Source of the DNA: JBBDYG01 sp040901765
GTDB taxonomy: Bacteria > Planctomycetota > Planctomycetia > Pirellulales > Lacipirellulaceae
NCBI GenBank assembly: GCA_040901765.1
Contig: JBBDYG010000128.1
Span: forward strand, 1-59,238
DNA length: 59,238 nt
Reading direction: 5' to 3'
Shown: positions 7,452 to 15,410 of the stretch, one piece after another
Layout of the letters: every line of letters starts with the position of its first letter
Numbering within the stretch: the stretch's first letter is position 1
Notes under the pieces: model-generated
Database searches by the model: none
Told to the model about the DNA's origin: nothing
Seen by the model: the letters and a program-made list of their open reading frames with translations, nothing else
Made by a program: the position numbers and the translations under genes

Positions 7452-7563
7452 TCACCACGGAGCCACGGTGGACACGGTGGAATAGAAAAGAGGTTAAGTC
7501 ATGAGCCATAATGAATGCAATTCAAACAATGACTTCTCCGTGTCCTCCGTGACTCTGTGGTGA
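7452..7563. repeat. TCACCACGGAG-type terminal inverted repeat (copy 1)
   Basis: The element starts TCACCACGGAGCCACGG and ends with the near complement CCGTGACTCTGTGGTGA. It fills the gap between the ATPase and permease genes. Related copies lie at 23011-23143, 33103-33221 and 48223-48421. The last encloses a gene relic. Confidence 0.75.
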
Positions 7564-7580
7564 TCATTCAAGGACCGACC

Positions 7581-10500
7581 ATGTCAACCGCCACGATCCC
7601 CGCCGCTGGTCCGATGGGCGAACATTACCGCGTGTTCTGGCGGTTCGCGTGGAAAGAGTACCGCATGTTGCGCGGGTTCTGGCTGGCGGTGGCGGCGCTG
7701 GCGGTGATGATTCAGTTGATTACGCTCGCCACGCTGCCTGCGTCGCCGGACCGTTCTTCGATGCTGTTCAACATTGCGCTGGGCGCGACGGTGCTGTACG
7801 CCGTCGGCGCGGCGGCGACGCTGTTTGCGGTCGAGCATGAAGAAGAGACCTATGACTTGCTAACCACGCTGCCGGTCGAGTGGCTGCCGGTGTTTCTTGC
7901 GAAGCTGCTGGTGGCCATTACGAGCAGCGCGGCACTCGGCGCGGTGCTGGTCGGCAGTTCGTTCGCCGTCGGTGGCCCGTGGAACCGCGACACAGCGTAC
8001 CTGCTATTGCCGGCGGTCGCCGAGTCGATCGCTTGGGGCATCTTCCTGTCGCTCACCAGCCGCCGGCCACTTGTCGCGGCGGTGGCGACGATTGCGGTCG
8101 TGTCGGTCCAAGTGAATCTCGTGATGTCACTGATGACCGAGCAGGCGGTGGCGATTCAAGACGCCAACAACTATCCGCCGGCGATGTGGTGGCGGCTGAC
8201 GATTTCGGCGCTGGTGTTGTTGATGGATGTGGCGCTGGGGCGCGAGTGGCTGCGAATGAGTACGGCGAAGCATGAGAGTGTGTGGAATCGCTTCGGCCGT
8301 TCGAAATCGGAGATGGGGTCGGCCCAAGACATGGGGGTATCAACACGGCGGATGATGTCGCGGTTGTTGTGGCAGACTTGGCGCGAGTCGTGGTGGCCAA
8401 TGGGGCTCATGATGTTGTTTGCCGCGGCTGCTGGCATGTTTGGCGCAGCCGTGGTCTTTGCCCTTGAAGGACCGCATATCAAGCCAGAGAGCGCAGGCGC
8501 GATCATGTTCGCGTTTGCTGTATTTTTATCGGCCATCTATGCCACCGGCGTCTTTGGCAGCGATCAACGCGCTAGAAGTTATCGTTTTCTGGCGGAACAT
8601 GGCGCGCGGCCTCGGCTCGTCTGGTTCTGCCGGCATGTGGTGTGGATTGGCGTTATACTCGCGCTCATTACGACTGCGGCCGCTATCGTAGCGATATTGT
8701 ATGCGGAGGAGTTTCAGCGCTGGGCTAAAGGTGAGGGTCGCGCGAGGTTAGCGCAAAATGCGTACTGGAATCCGGACGACTTGTTTCTCAATCGTGTTAC
8801 CGATACGCAAGCGTCCATCGATGCGATTACAGTCATATTGATCGGAACCGCGGCCGGTTACGCGGCGGGGCAACTGTGCTCGATCCTGATTCGCCGCAGC
8901 TTGAGTGCTGGTCTATTGAGTCTAATCGTCGCGGCGCTGCTTACGGCGTGGGGCTGGGTGATTTGGGCATGGAATGTCCCCGGCGGATGGGCGTTTGCAT
9001 TCCTGCCGATCATCGCAGGATTGCTGTTGGCAAGTTGGTTAAGGGCACGCGACTGGATCATCGAGCGTCACACGCTCGGCGGGTGGCTCGGGTTCGCTGC
9101 TGTGCTCGCGCTGCCGTGCATAGGGGCGGTGCTTTACGTGGGCGCGGTACGCGTAATTGAAGTTGAACAGTATCCCCCCGTGGCCGGCTCGCGGCCGATC
9201 GATGACCCAGTCGACTACAGCACGGATGAATTGGCAAAAGCCGCCGGACGCGAGTTGGTGCGCGCGATGGGTGAGATTGTTTCGCTTGAACAACTCAAGG
9301 AGCGACAATTCCCTTCGGAGGACGACGGCCAAATTTTCAGCGCACTTGGCCCCTCCGTCTGGCGAAGGATGCTCCTCGAAGAGAATCAAACCGCTCTGGA
9401 CATCGCCATCCCTGCAAGCAAAGCGGGAGTGGTTTATTTCGACGACGCCAGCGATCAGGGGTCCGCCAAGTTGCGGTTGGCATATCTCGCTGAGCGTCTC
9501 CTTGAATCAGGCGACGCGTTTACGTCTTACAAAAAACTGGATCGAGCGTTACAGTGCTACCTCGCTACATTACGAGTCGTCGGCCATGCCCGACGGGACT
9601 TGGGGTCGCGAGAGTACGTGCGCTTTTTTGTGATTGAACGAAGAACTCTTCACCGGCTGATCGAGTGGTCAATCACCGAGGGTCAGACATCCGAGAGCCT
9701 GCTTGGCGCTCTCGCTCAGCTCAACGAAGTCATTCCCACGACGCCCGAGCAGTGGCGGCAGGCGCAAGCGGGATCAGGTTACTTGCCGCCGATGCCTTCG
9801 AACCGACAGGACTATCGAATTATCCGCGACGCAATAACGACGGGGCCGTCTCTGGCGAGTCATTTGCCGTTTGAACGTGTGCGAGCATTGCGCGTCCTGG
9901 AACTCATCGAGGACATCGATTGGCAGTCCGGCGGCAAGCAATTACAGACGATGTTCGATGGCACGTGGGATTCACAGTTGCGGGAGGACTTGGAACCAAC
10001 CGGCGTGATCGCCAGAGAGCTGCGGCAGTCGATTATCTCGGCACAACGACTCGCGCGAGCGCTACGGTCGTACGAGTATCGCGACGTGCTGCCTCCGCCG
10101 TGGTCATGGTTGAGCACGACTTACTTTCTGGCATCGCAGTATGAACGAAGGACGGACTTAGCGCTGTTTTTAATGACCGCCGTCGACCTCTATACCCTCC
10201 AGCGAGCGGTCAAGCTGCAGTTCGCGCTCGTTGCGTACCGCTGGGATCATGGTGATTACCCGTCGAAGCTGAATGAACTTATACCGCGATACCTGGCGGA
10301 GATGCCGCGCGACCCCTACACGGGTGATGCATTTCAATACGAACCAACGGGTCTTGCAGGGGAGTTGACGTATGGAAACAGTAATCCAAGTCAGCAATTG
10401 GCTGCGCACACCCCGTTTTTCTGGAGCGCGGGCTACAGGGGTGCACGACTGACAAGTGTGCAGACGGCAGAGCCGCGCCGCGAGGAGTTCGAGCCAGAAC

Positions 10501-10655
10501 TAGGTGTAATCGGGCCGACAGTGGAAGAGATGCGCACGGTCTATCAATTCGAGTCGAGCCTCGACAACTGGGGCGCGGACCCCATGGTGTTTCCGCTGCC
10601 GCCCGTCATTCCCGCTAATGCCGCCCCCGCGCCACCCGGCGACGAAGCGCAATAG
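7581..10655 (+). CDS. Very large ABC-2-type permease with long C-terminal domain
   Basis: This 1024-aa protein is the membrane partner of the preceding ATPase. Residues about 15-540 hold roughly a dozen hydrophobic segments in two ABC-2-like blocks (for example LAVAALAVMIQLITLATLP and LMMLFAAAAGMFGAAVVFAL). Residues 560-1024 are soluble. Near residues 880-920 the soluble part contains a region like the C-terminal half of pseudopilins and DUF1559-type planctomycete proteins (HGDYPSKLNELIPRYLAEMP, then RDPYTGDAFQYEP). Usual ABC-2 permeases have 250-550 residues, so the extension is unusual. ATG 7581 is preferred over 7557 because AAGGA lies just upstream and the permease homology begins here. 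The function of the extension is unknown; it may bind a periplasmic partner or substrate. Confidence 0.85.
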   Translation: MSTATIPAAGPMGEHYRVFWRFAWKEYRMLRGFWLAVAALAVMIQLITLATLPASPDRSSMLFNIALGATVLYAVGAAATLFAVEHEEETYDLLTTLPVEWLPVFLAKLLVAITSSAALGAVLVGSSFAVGGPWNRDTAYLLLPAVAESIAWGIFLSLTSRRPLVAAVATIAVVSVQVNLVMSLMTEQAVAIQDANNYPPAMWWRLTISALVLLMDVALGREWLRMSTAKHESVWNRFGRSKSEMGSAQDMGVSTRRMMSRLLWQTWRESWWPMGLMMLFAAAAGMFGAAVVFALEGPHIKPESAGAIMFAFAVFLSAIYATGVFGSDQRARSYRFLAEHGARPRLVWFCRHVVWIGVILALITTAAAIVAILYAEEFQRWAKGEGRARLAQNAYWNPDDLFLNRVTDTQASIDAITVILIGTAAGYAAGQLCSILIRRSLSAGLLSLIVAALLTAWGWVIWAWNVPGGWAFAFLPIIAGLLLASWLRARDWIIERHTLGGWLGFAAVLALPCIGAVLYVGAVRVIEVEQYPPVAGSRPIDDPVDYSTDELAKAAGRELVRAMGEIVSLEQLKERQFPSEDDGQIFSALGPSVWRRMLLEENQTALDIAIPASKAGVVYFDDASDQGSAKLRLAYLAERLLESGDAFTSYKKLDRALQCYLATLRVVGHARRDLGSREYVRFFVIERRTLHRLIEWSITEGQTSESLLGALAQLNEVIPTTPEQWRQAQAGSGYLPPMPSNRQDYRIIRDAITTGPSLASHLPFERVRALRVLELIEDIDWQSGGKQLQTMFDGTWDSQLREDLEPTGVIARELRQSIISAQRLARALRSYEYRDVLPPPWSWLSTTYFLASQYERRTDLALFLMTAVDLYTLQRAVKLQFALVAYRWDHGDYPSKLNELIPRYLAEMPRDPYTGDAFQYEPTGLAGELTYGNSNPSQQLAAHTPFFWSAGYRGARLTSVQTAEPRREEFEPELGVIGPTVEEMRTVYQFESSLDNWGADPMVFPLPPVIPANAAPAPPGDEAQ

Positions 10656-10695
10656 CGGCTCCTCTGTACTTCGCCGCGGTCGGGGACGACGCGGC

Positions 10696-10932
10696 TCACT
10701 GGGTGGAAGTGTGAGATTGCGTCGCATCGTCCGACGACTCATTTCGGCTAGCCAACAGTTCCCGCTGCAAGTCTTCCAGCGAATTCGCATCGACCCACGC
10801 GTGCCGGTCGCGGCTGTAGTCGCCCGAGCCGTGTTCGAACTGTTGCAGGAATCGAATCATGCCTGTTGCGCCTAACTCGCGGCGAAGTGCTTCCAGCCCC
10901 TGTTGGCGGATTTGTTCACTCGTCAGCGACAT
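10696..10932 (-). CDS. Conserved small protein of unknown function
   Basis: This 78-aa protein begins MSLTSEQIRQQGLEALRREL and contains 'GMIRFLQQFEHGSGDYSRDR'. Short proteins with this pattern occur in planctomycetes and cyanobacteria, often near toxin-antitoxin genes, but no toxin partner is adjacent here. ATG 10932 follows a GGGAGC ribosome binding site. The predicted fold is mostly helical, with a polar C-terminal tail. It converges on the permease gene 40 bp away. The family pattern is from memory; function is not assigned. Confidence 0.65.
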   Translation of the reverse strand: MSLTSEQIRQQGLEALRRELGATGMIRFLQQFEHGSGDYSRDRHAWVDANSLEDLQRELLASRNESSDDATQSHTSTQ

Positions 10933-10966
10933 TGTCTTGCTCCCGCACTCGAATACTAACTTCGCC

Positions 10967-11241
10967 GAAGGGCCGTTAATGGCCCTTCCACCGAAGGTGG
11001 TAATAGGCCCGTCGTTTACGACGGGTTACGAGATCAAAGATAAATGATGAACAGCCCTGTTTACAGGGCTTCTCGCTATTATGGCTTGAGCCTTAGAATT
11101 GTCATCGCGCCCGCGCGGCTCAAGCCCTGGCAGCGAGAAGCCCCATGAATGGGACTGGAAGAAATCGGCTTGCGGTCCGGCGACCCGCCGTAAACGGACG
11201 GGCCTAATACCGCTGGCGCGGGAAGGACCGTGAACGGTCCT
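10967..11241. repeat. Cluster of short hairpins with 7-8-bp stems and mostly 4-nt loops
   Basis: In the 424-bp gap between genes at 10932 and 11357 I see a series of short palindromes: GAAGGGCC-N6-GGCCCTTC (10967-10988), CCACC-GAA-GGTGG (10988-11000), CCCGTCG-TTTA-CGACGGG (11008-11025), AGCCCTG-TTTA-CAGGGCT (11053-11070), CCCGCCG-TAAA-CGGACGGG (11184-11202) and AGGACCG-TGAA-CGGTCCT (11224-11241). Several share a TTTA/TAAA loop although the stems differ. No ORF spans the region. Confidence 0.7.
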
Positions 11242-11314
11242 GGAAGACGGCGCAGGTGGGAGGTCGCGCGCTGCCGTGCTATACTTCAAAGCCTGAGCAT
11301 CTTGCTTCAGAAAT

Positions 11315-11337
11315 CGGCGGCTGGAAGCCGCCGCTAC
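11315..11337. repeat. CGGCGGCT-GGA-AGCCGCCG hairpin repeat (copy 1)
   Basis: A 23-bp sequence containing a perfect 8-bp hairpin with a GGA loop. An identical 23-bp copy lies at 57495-57517, where it is one arm of a doublet. Here it stands single, 19 bp before the next gene. Confidence 0.7.
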
Positions 11338-11356
11338 AACGACCGGCGCACCACGT

Positions 11357-11689
11357 ATGCAGAATCAGAATTCGCAGGACGAAGACCGTTTCTACGCGCA
11401 TTTGCTCACTTTGCTTTCCGTTTCGGCGGCGCTGGTCGGCGTTTGTTTGACGACCGTCGGGCTGGTGAGCATCGTCAAATCGCTCGGCAAATACGAACCG
11501 TTTATCGACGAACTGCTCGCGGTGGGCGCGCTCGTGTTTATGACCGTCACCGTGCTGAGCTTTTTGGGGATTCGCACGGGTTTACGACGGGTGTGGCGAC
11601 GATTCGACCTGGCGCTCGACATCCTGTTTTGCTTGGGGCTGAGCGTAATGGTTGCGGCAACGTTGATGTTAACTTGGGCGATGTTGTAG
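11357..11689 (+). CDS. Small integral membrane protein of unknown function
   Basis: This 110-aa protein has three predicted membrane helices: about residues 16-38 (LLTLLSVSAALVGVCLTTVG), 50-70 (LLAVGALVFMTVTVLSFLG) and 87-109 (DILFCLGLSVMVAATLMLTW). Short charged ends and a basic loop (RTGLRRVWRR) separate helices 2 and 3. I do not recognise the family. It ends 6 bp before a long inverted repeat and is in the same orientation as the LssY-domain gene that follows, so they may be co-transcribed. The reading frame, composition and membrane pattern support a real gene. Confidence 0.65.
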   Translation: MQNQNSQDEDRFYAHLLTLLSVSAALVGVCLTTVGLVSIVKSLGKYEPFIDELLAVGALVFMTVTVLSFLGIRTGLRRVWRRFDLALDILFCLGLSVMVAATLMLTWAML

Positions 11690-11695
11690 AATAGT

Positions 11696-11792
11696 GGCTG
11701 TCGGCTATTGGCTGTCGGCTGTCGGCCAGAACAATAAAGCGTCAGCGACTTCTGGCTGAGAGCCGACAGCCGACAGCCGATGGCCAACAGCC
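11696..11792. repeat. GGCTGTCGGC-type inverted repeat
   Basis: The left arm (11696-11730) is made of iterated GGCTGTCGGCT units. The right arm (11751-11792) is the complement. It exactly fills the gap between two genes. The ATG at 11780 of the longer downstream frame lies inside this repeat, which argues for the start at 11801. The inner arms resemble those in the AACCGCT family. Confidence 0.7.
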
Positions 11793-11800
11793 TTAACAAT

Positions 11801-12562
11801 ATGAAACACCTGCCGCGCGTTCACGAACCAGACCATCCGCACCACCCGCGGCGACTTAGGAGAACCCGGCGCGTGATTCAGATCATTGCCGGCTTTCTGA
11901 TTGTCTATTTGCTGGCGGCGTATTTGATTGCGCCGTTCTTATGGGAACGTTACGCCCGGCGGCATCCGTCGTTCGGCGACAGCCCGCGCGTCACCGCGAC
12001 GCACGACAAGCACCCCGGCGATCCCCTGAACGTGGCGCTGATCGGCACCGAGGAGCAGGTCCGCGAGATTATGCAGGCGGCCAAATGGTTCCCGGCCGCC
12101 GCGCTGGGCATCCGCAGCGACCTGAAGATCGCGGCCGATACACTTCTTTCCCGCCCCGACGAACACGCGCCGGTCAGCAGTCTTTATCTTTACGGGCGGA
12201 AAGAAGACCTGGCGTTCGAGCAACCGGTGGGCCACAACCCGCGGCAGCGGAACCACGTGCGGTTTTGGAAAAGCGACGACATCGACGGCGACGGCCGACC
12301 CGGCTGGATCGGCGCGGCCTCCTACGACGAGAAGGTGGGTCTTAGTCATACAACCGGGCAGATTACCCACCACATTTCGCCCGACGTGGACCGAGAACGG
12401 GATCACCTGTTCGACGATCTCAAGCAAACCGGCAAGCTAGCGGATTTTTACACAGAGGACGGCTATCACCAGCGACTGGAAGGCCGCAACGGCGGCGGCG
12501 ATCCCTGGCACACCGACGGCCGGTTGTTTGTCGGCGTAATTGCCGGTGAAGAAAAGCCGTGA
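11801..12562 (+). CDS. Membrane-anchored LssY C-terminal domain protein
   Basis: This 253-aa protein has a basic His-rich N-terminus, one membrane helix (about residues 27-47, IIAGFLIVYLLAAYLIAPFL), and a soluble domain resembling the LssY C-terminal domain (LNVALIGTEEQVREIMQAAK, then APVSSLYLYGRKEDLAFEQP and RNHVRFWKSDD). LssY was first named in the Legionella type I secretion locus, where it forms the C-terminus of a larger protein; stand-alone copies like this are common and their function is not established. It is probably single-pass with the domain outside the membrane. ATG 11801 has no clear Shine-Dalgarno. Confidence 0.8.
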   Translation: MKHLPRVHEPDHPHHPRRLRRTRRVIQIIAGFLIVYLLAAYLIAPFLWERYARRHPSFGDSPRVTATHDKHPGDPLNVALIGTEEQVREIMQAAKWFPAAALGIRSDLKIAADTLLSRPDEHAPVSSLYLYGRKEDLAFEQPVGHNPRQRNHVRFWKSDDIDGDGRPGWIGAASYDEKVGLSHTTGQITHHISPDVDRERDHLFDDLKQTGKLADFYTEDGYHQRLEGRNGGGDPWHTDGRLFVGVIAGEEKP

Positions 12563-12625
12563 TGGGTTGCTGGCCCAGTTAGTCGGGTAAACTCGCCCAA
12601 TTCTCGCGTTTGCCCATCCGGCTAG

Positions 12626-12655
12626 TTGACGCGGCCCTGAATATTGGCCAATACT
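12626..12655 (+). promoter_or_regulatory. Candidate promoter for infC
   Basis: TTGACG (12626-12631) and AATACT (12650-12655) are spaced by 18 bp, about 140 nt before infC. No other hexamer pair in this 240-bp gap matches the vegetative consensus better. The resulting long leader would leave room for control of IF-3 synthesis, but no specific structure was identified. Confidence 0.4.
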
Positions 12656-12792
12656 TGTGCTAAGTACGCGGCCCATGGGCGAAGCACCGGAGCGACCGCC
12701 GGTCCTTCGCGATGGGCCGTCGGTTCCACCATTTGACAACCTCTGGCTTGCCGCCGCAGCACGCCAGCTTTCCTTCAACAATCGGAGTATCC

Positions 12793-13326
12793 TTGGCTCG
12801 ACTTATGGCAGGTGACAAACCAACCGACCGCAACAAGCAGCGGATCAATGAGCAAATCCGTGTCTCTCCCATCCGCGTCATCGCTGACGACGGAACCCAG
12901 TTAGGTGTCATCAACACCGACGAGGCGTTGCAACGAGCCCGCGAAGCGGGTCTCGATCTGGTCGAGGTCGCGCCGACCGAGAAACCGCCCGTCTGCCGGA
13001 TCATGGATTTCGGCAAGTTCAAGTACCAGCAAAAGAAGCGGCAGCACAAGGGTCACACGCATCACAGCAAGAACAAGGAAATCCGACTGCGCCCGAAAAT
13101 CGGCGAGCACGATTTCATGACAAAGGTCAATCACGCCCGCAAATTTCTGGAGGAGAAGGACAAGGTCGTGTTCTCCGTCGTCTTCCGCGGTCGCGAGAAT
13201 GCCCACGTCGATGAGGGGTTCAAGCTGGTCCAAAAGTTGATTGGCGAGCTCGCCGATGTGTCGAAGCTGGAGCAAAACCCGCAGATGCATGGCAAGCGGA
13301 TCGTGGTGATCTTTGCACCCAAGTAG
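12793..13326 (+). CDS. infC: Translation initiation factor IF-3
   Basis: IF-3 binds the 30S subunit, prevents premature joining of 50S and checks the start codon and initiator tRNA. The N-terminal domain starts 'RINEQIRVSPIRVIADDGTQ' and includes the linker region 'PVCRIMDFGKFKYQQKKRQ'. The C-terminal domain has 'EIRLRPKIGEHDF' and 'GRENAHVDEG'. Length is 173-177 aa, normal for the family. Two starts are possible: TTG 12793, with GGAG 5 nt upstream, and ATG 12805, where GGAG is 17 nt away. The TTG is preferred on spacing; infC often uses a non-ATG start as part of autoregulation. The next gene starts 18 nt after the stop, so infC appears to head a sugar-metabolism operon rather than the usual rpmI-rplT operon. 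Confidence 0.96.
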   Translation: MARLMAGDKPTDRNKQRINEQIRVSPIRVIADDGTQLGVINTDEALQRAREAGLDLVEVAPTEKPPVCRIMDFGKFKYQQKKRQHKGHTHHSKNKEIRLRPKIGEHDFMTKVNHARKFLEEKDKVVFSVVFRGRENAHVDEGFKLVQKLIGELADVSKLEQNPQMHGKRIVVIFAPK

Positions 13327-13344
13327 CCAGCCGATAGACCAGCC

Positions 13345-14403
13345 ATGTCGACCGATCCGCTCGTAGGCTTGGCACTTATCACCTTGGCAGGCATTGCCAC
13401 TGCTTGTTTCTATGCGCCCTTCAAGCAGGTTCGCGGCTGGGCCTGGGAAACGTACTGGCTGGCGTTCGGCGTCGTTAGCTGGATTGTTGGGCCGTGGCTG
13501 GCGGCTTGGCTTACCGTTCCAGACCTCGGCCAGGTTCTTGCCGACACTCCGCGGCGCGCGCTGTTGTTCACCTTCGTATTCGGAGCTTTGTGGGGCGTCG
13601 GCAGCTTGACCGGCGGGATGGCACTTCGCTACTTGGGAATGTCGCTCGGCTGGGCGATACCCCTTGGCTTATGCGCGGTGCTTGGCACGCTCGTCCCGCC
13701 GGTGTTTGCGGGAACGTTTCACGAATTGCTCGAAAGCGACTCGGGCTTAATGACGCTCGCCAGCGTACTGGTCGGCGCGGTGGGAATCGCCATCTGCGCC
13801 AAAGCCGGCGTGCTCAAAGACCGTGAGCTGTCCACTGCACAGAAGCAGGAGTCCATTCACGAATTCGACCTTGCGCGAGGGTTGTGGCTGTCGGTGCTGT
13901 CGGGCGTCATGAGTGCTTGCATGGCGTTTGGCATCGCCCAAGGCAAACCGATTGCAGAATCCGCCTTACAACACGGAGCGCCCGCACTCTGGCAGAACAC
14001 AGTTCTGTTTGCGGTCCTTTTATTAGGCGGGTTTGCCACCAATTGCATTTGGTGCCTCGTGCTTAGCTTTCGCAATCGCACCGCGCGCGAGTTCGTACAA
14101 GGCGGCGGCGTTCGCCTCGCCGCCAATTATCTGCTCTGCATGCTGGCCGGATCTCTTTGGTACTTGCAAGTGCTGTTCTACGGAATGGGTGAAACTAAGA
14201 TGGGACATTACCGGTTCGCCGGTTGGTCCGTGTTGATGGGCTGCATTATCATCTTTAGCAATCTGTGGGGGCTGGCATTTCGAGAGTGGGCTGGCACCAG
14301 CCGAGCGACCAAGCGCTGGCTTTTCGCCGGACTGCTGGTCCTCGCTTTGTCGGCGCTTATGACCAGCTACGGCAGCTATCTGGCGACGTTCGAACACGCC
14401 TAG
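13345..14403 (+). CDS. RhaT-like L-rhamnose/proton symporter family permease
   Basis: This 352-aa protein has about ten membrane helices in the drug/metabolite transporter arrangement. The N-terminal segment (GLALITLAGIATACFYAPFKQ followed by WAWETYW) and 'GALWGVGSLTGGMALRYLGMSLG' are characteristic of the RhaT family. E. coli RhaT is 344 aa and imports L-rhamnose with a proton. Neighbours are an oxidoreductase, a COG3618-type hydrolase and a peptidase-like enzyme, all closely spaced, which fits a small sugar uptake and catabolism operon. Whether the sugar is rhamnose, fucose or a related deoxysugar is inferred only from family names. Confidence 0.82.
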   Translation: MSTDPLVGLALITLAGIATACFYAPFKQVRGWAWETYWLAFGVVSWIVGPWLAAWLTVPDLGQVLADTPRRALLFTFVFGALWGVGSLTGGMALRYLGMSLGWAIPLGLCAVLGTLVPPVFAGTFHELLESDSGLMTLASVLVGAVGIAICAKAGVLKDRELSTAQKQESIHEFDLARGLWLSVLSGVMSACMAFGIAQGKPIAESALQHGAPALWQNTVLFAVLLLGGFATNCIWCLVLSFRNRTAREFVQGGGVRLAANYLLCMLAGSLWYLQVLFYGMGETKMGHYRFAGWSVLMGCIIIFSNLWGLAFREWAGTSRATKRWLFAGLLVLALSALMTSYGSYLATFEHA

Positions 14404-14413
14404 AGCCACTGTT

Positions 14414-15391
14414 ATGCACAATCCGGTTCGCATTGGCGTGGTGGGGCTGGGCAGCTTCGGCCGACTCCATGCGCAGACTCTTAACGGACTGGGCGAAGCC
14501 CAACTGGCCGGATTAGTCGATCAGCGGCCCGAGGCCCTCGCCGCGGCGCAAGCGCAGTTTCCAGACGTGCCCACTTGGAATGATCTCGGCCGGGCAATTG
14601 CGGAATGCGATGCCGAAGCCTGGGTGGTCGCCAGTTCCACGGCTTCCCACATTCTGGTGACGCGCGCGCTCTTAGCCGCTGGCCGGCGGGTTTTGATTGA
14701 AAAGCCGCTTGCTGAGAACCTCAAAGATGCCGAAAGCTTGGCGCCGCTGGTTGCGGTCGATTCCAGCAATCTGATTGCCGGACACATCGTGTTGTTCAAC
14801 AGCGAATTCCGGCAACTTCTGGACGAAGTGCGACAGCGCGGGCCGCTGACGTACATCGATTGCGTGCGGCATCGCCCGGTGACTGTGATGCAGTTGCTGC
14901 CCGGCGAGAGTCCGTTTCACCTGACGATGGTACACGATTTGTACTGCGTGTTGGCCTTGATGAACCGCGCCGAACCGCAGCATTTTTCGGCGCAGGTTCA
15001 CCATGCGCCCGACGGAGCTTGCGACCTGGCGCTGGCCCAGTTGCAGTGGGACAACGGCACGATCGCGTCGTTGACGGCTTCGTTTCTCACACCCAGCGGC
15101 ATGCCGGACGACGGTTTCGATCGCACGGAAGTGTTTGGCCGGGGATGGTCGGCAAGAATCCAACCCAATCCACGGCCGCTGGAACTCTGGGACGAGCGGG
15201 CACGTTGGCCGATGGCTTTGGAAATTCGAGGCGAGCCTGGCAGCCCGAGCGGAATGCTGGCCGAAGAACTGCGCTGCTTCTGCCGCGTCGTGCGGAATCG
15301 AGAACCCGTGCCGCTCGGCGCGGCCTTTGCCGACGCGCTGCAAGTCCAGCGCTGGATCGATCAGTTGGAAACTTCCGCGTATAAACGCTGA
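14414..15391 (+). CDS. Cytoplasmic Gfo/Idh/MocA family oxidoreductase
   Basis: This 325-aa protein starts with the Rossmann motif 'IGVVGLGSFGRLH' (residues 7-19) and contains the family hallmark EKPLAEN (about 97-103). It has no export signal, unlike the related protein at 4377. The C-terminal alpha/beta domain follows. Such enzymes are NAD(P)-dependent dehydrogenases of sugars or cyclitols. It lies 10 bp after the RhaT-like permease and 19 bp before the amidohydrolase, strongly suggesting co-transcription and a common pathway: uptake, oxidation to a lactone, lactone hydrolysis. That pathway is an inference from family and order. Confidence 0.88.
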   Translation: MHNPVRIGVVGLGSFGRLHAQTLNGLGEAQLAGLVDQRPEALAAAQAQFPDVPTWNDLGRAIAECDAEAWVVASSTASHILVTRALLAAGRRVLIEKPLAENLKDAESLAPLVAVDSSNLIAGHIVLFNSEFRQLLDEVRQRGPLTYIDCVRHRPVTVMQLLPGESPFHLTMVHDLYCVLALMNRAEPQHFSAQVHHAPDGACDLALAQLQWDNGTIASLTASFLTPSGMPDDGFDRTEVFGRGWSARIQPNPRPLELWDERARWPMALEIRGEPGSPSGMLAEELRCFCRVVRNREPVPLGAAFADALQVQRWIDQLETSAYKR

Positions 15392-15410
15392 AGAGAAGTT
15401 GAGTTCCAAT

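Noticed and set aside
7452..7563. Complete insertion sequence between the ATPase and permease genes
   Set aside because: Only terminal inverted repeats with about 80 bp between them; no transposase frame.
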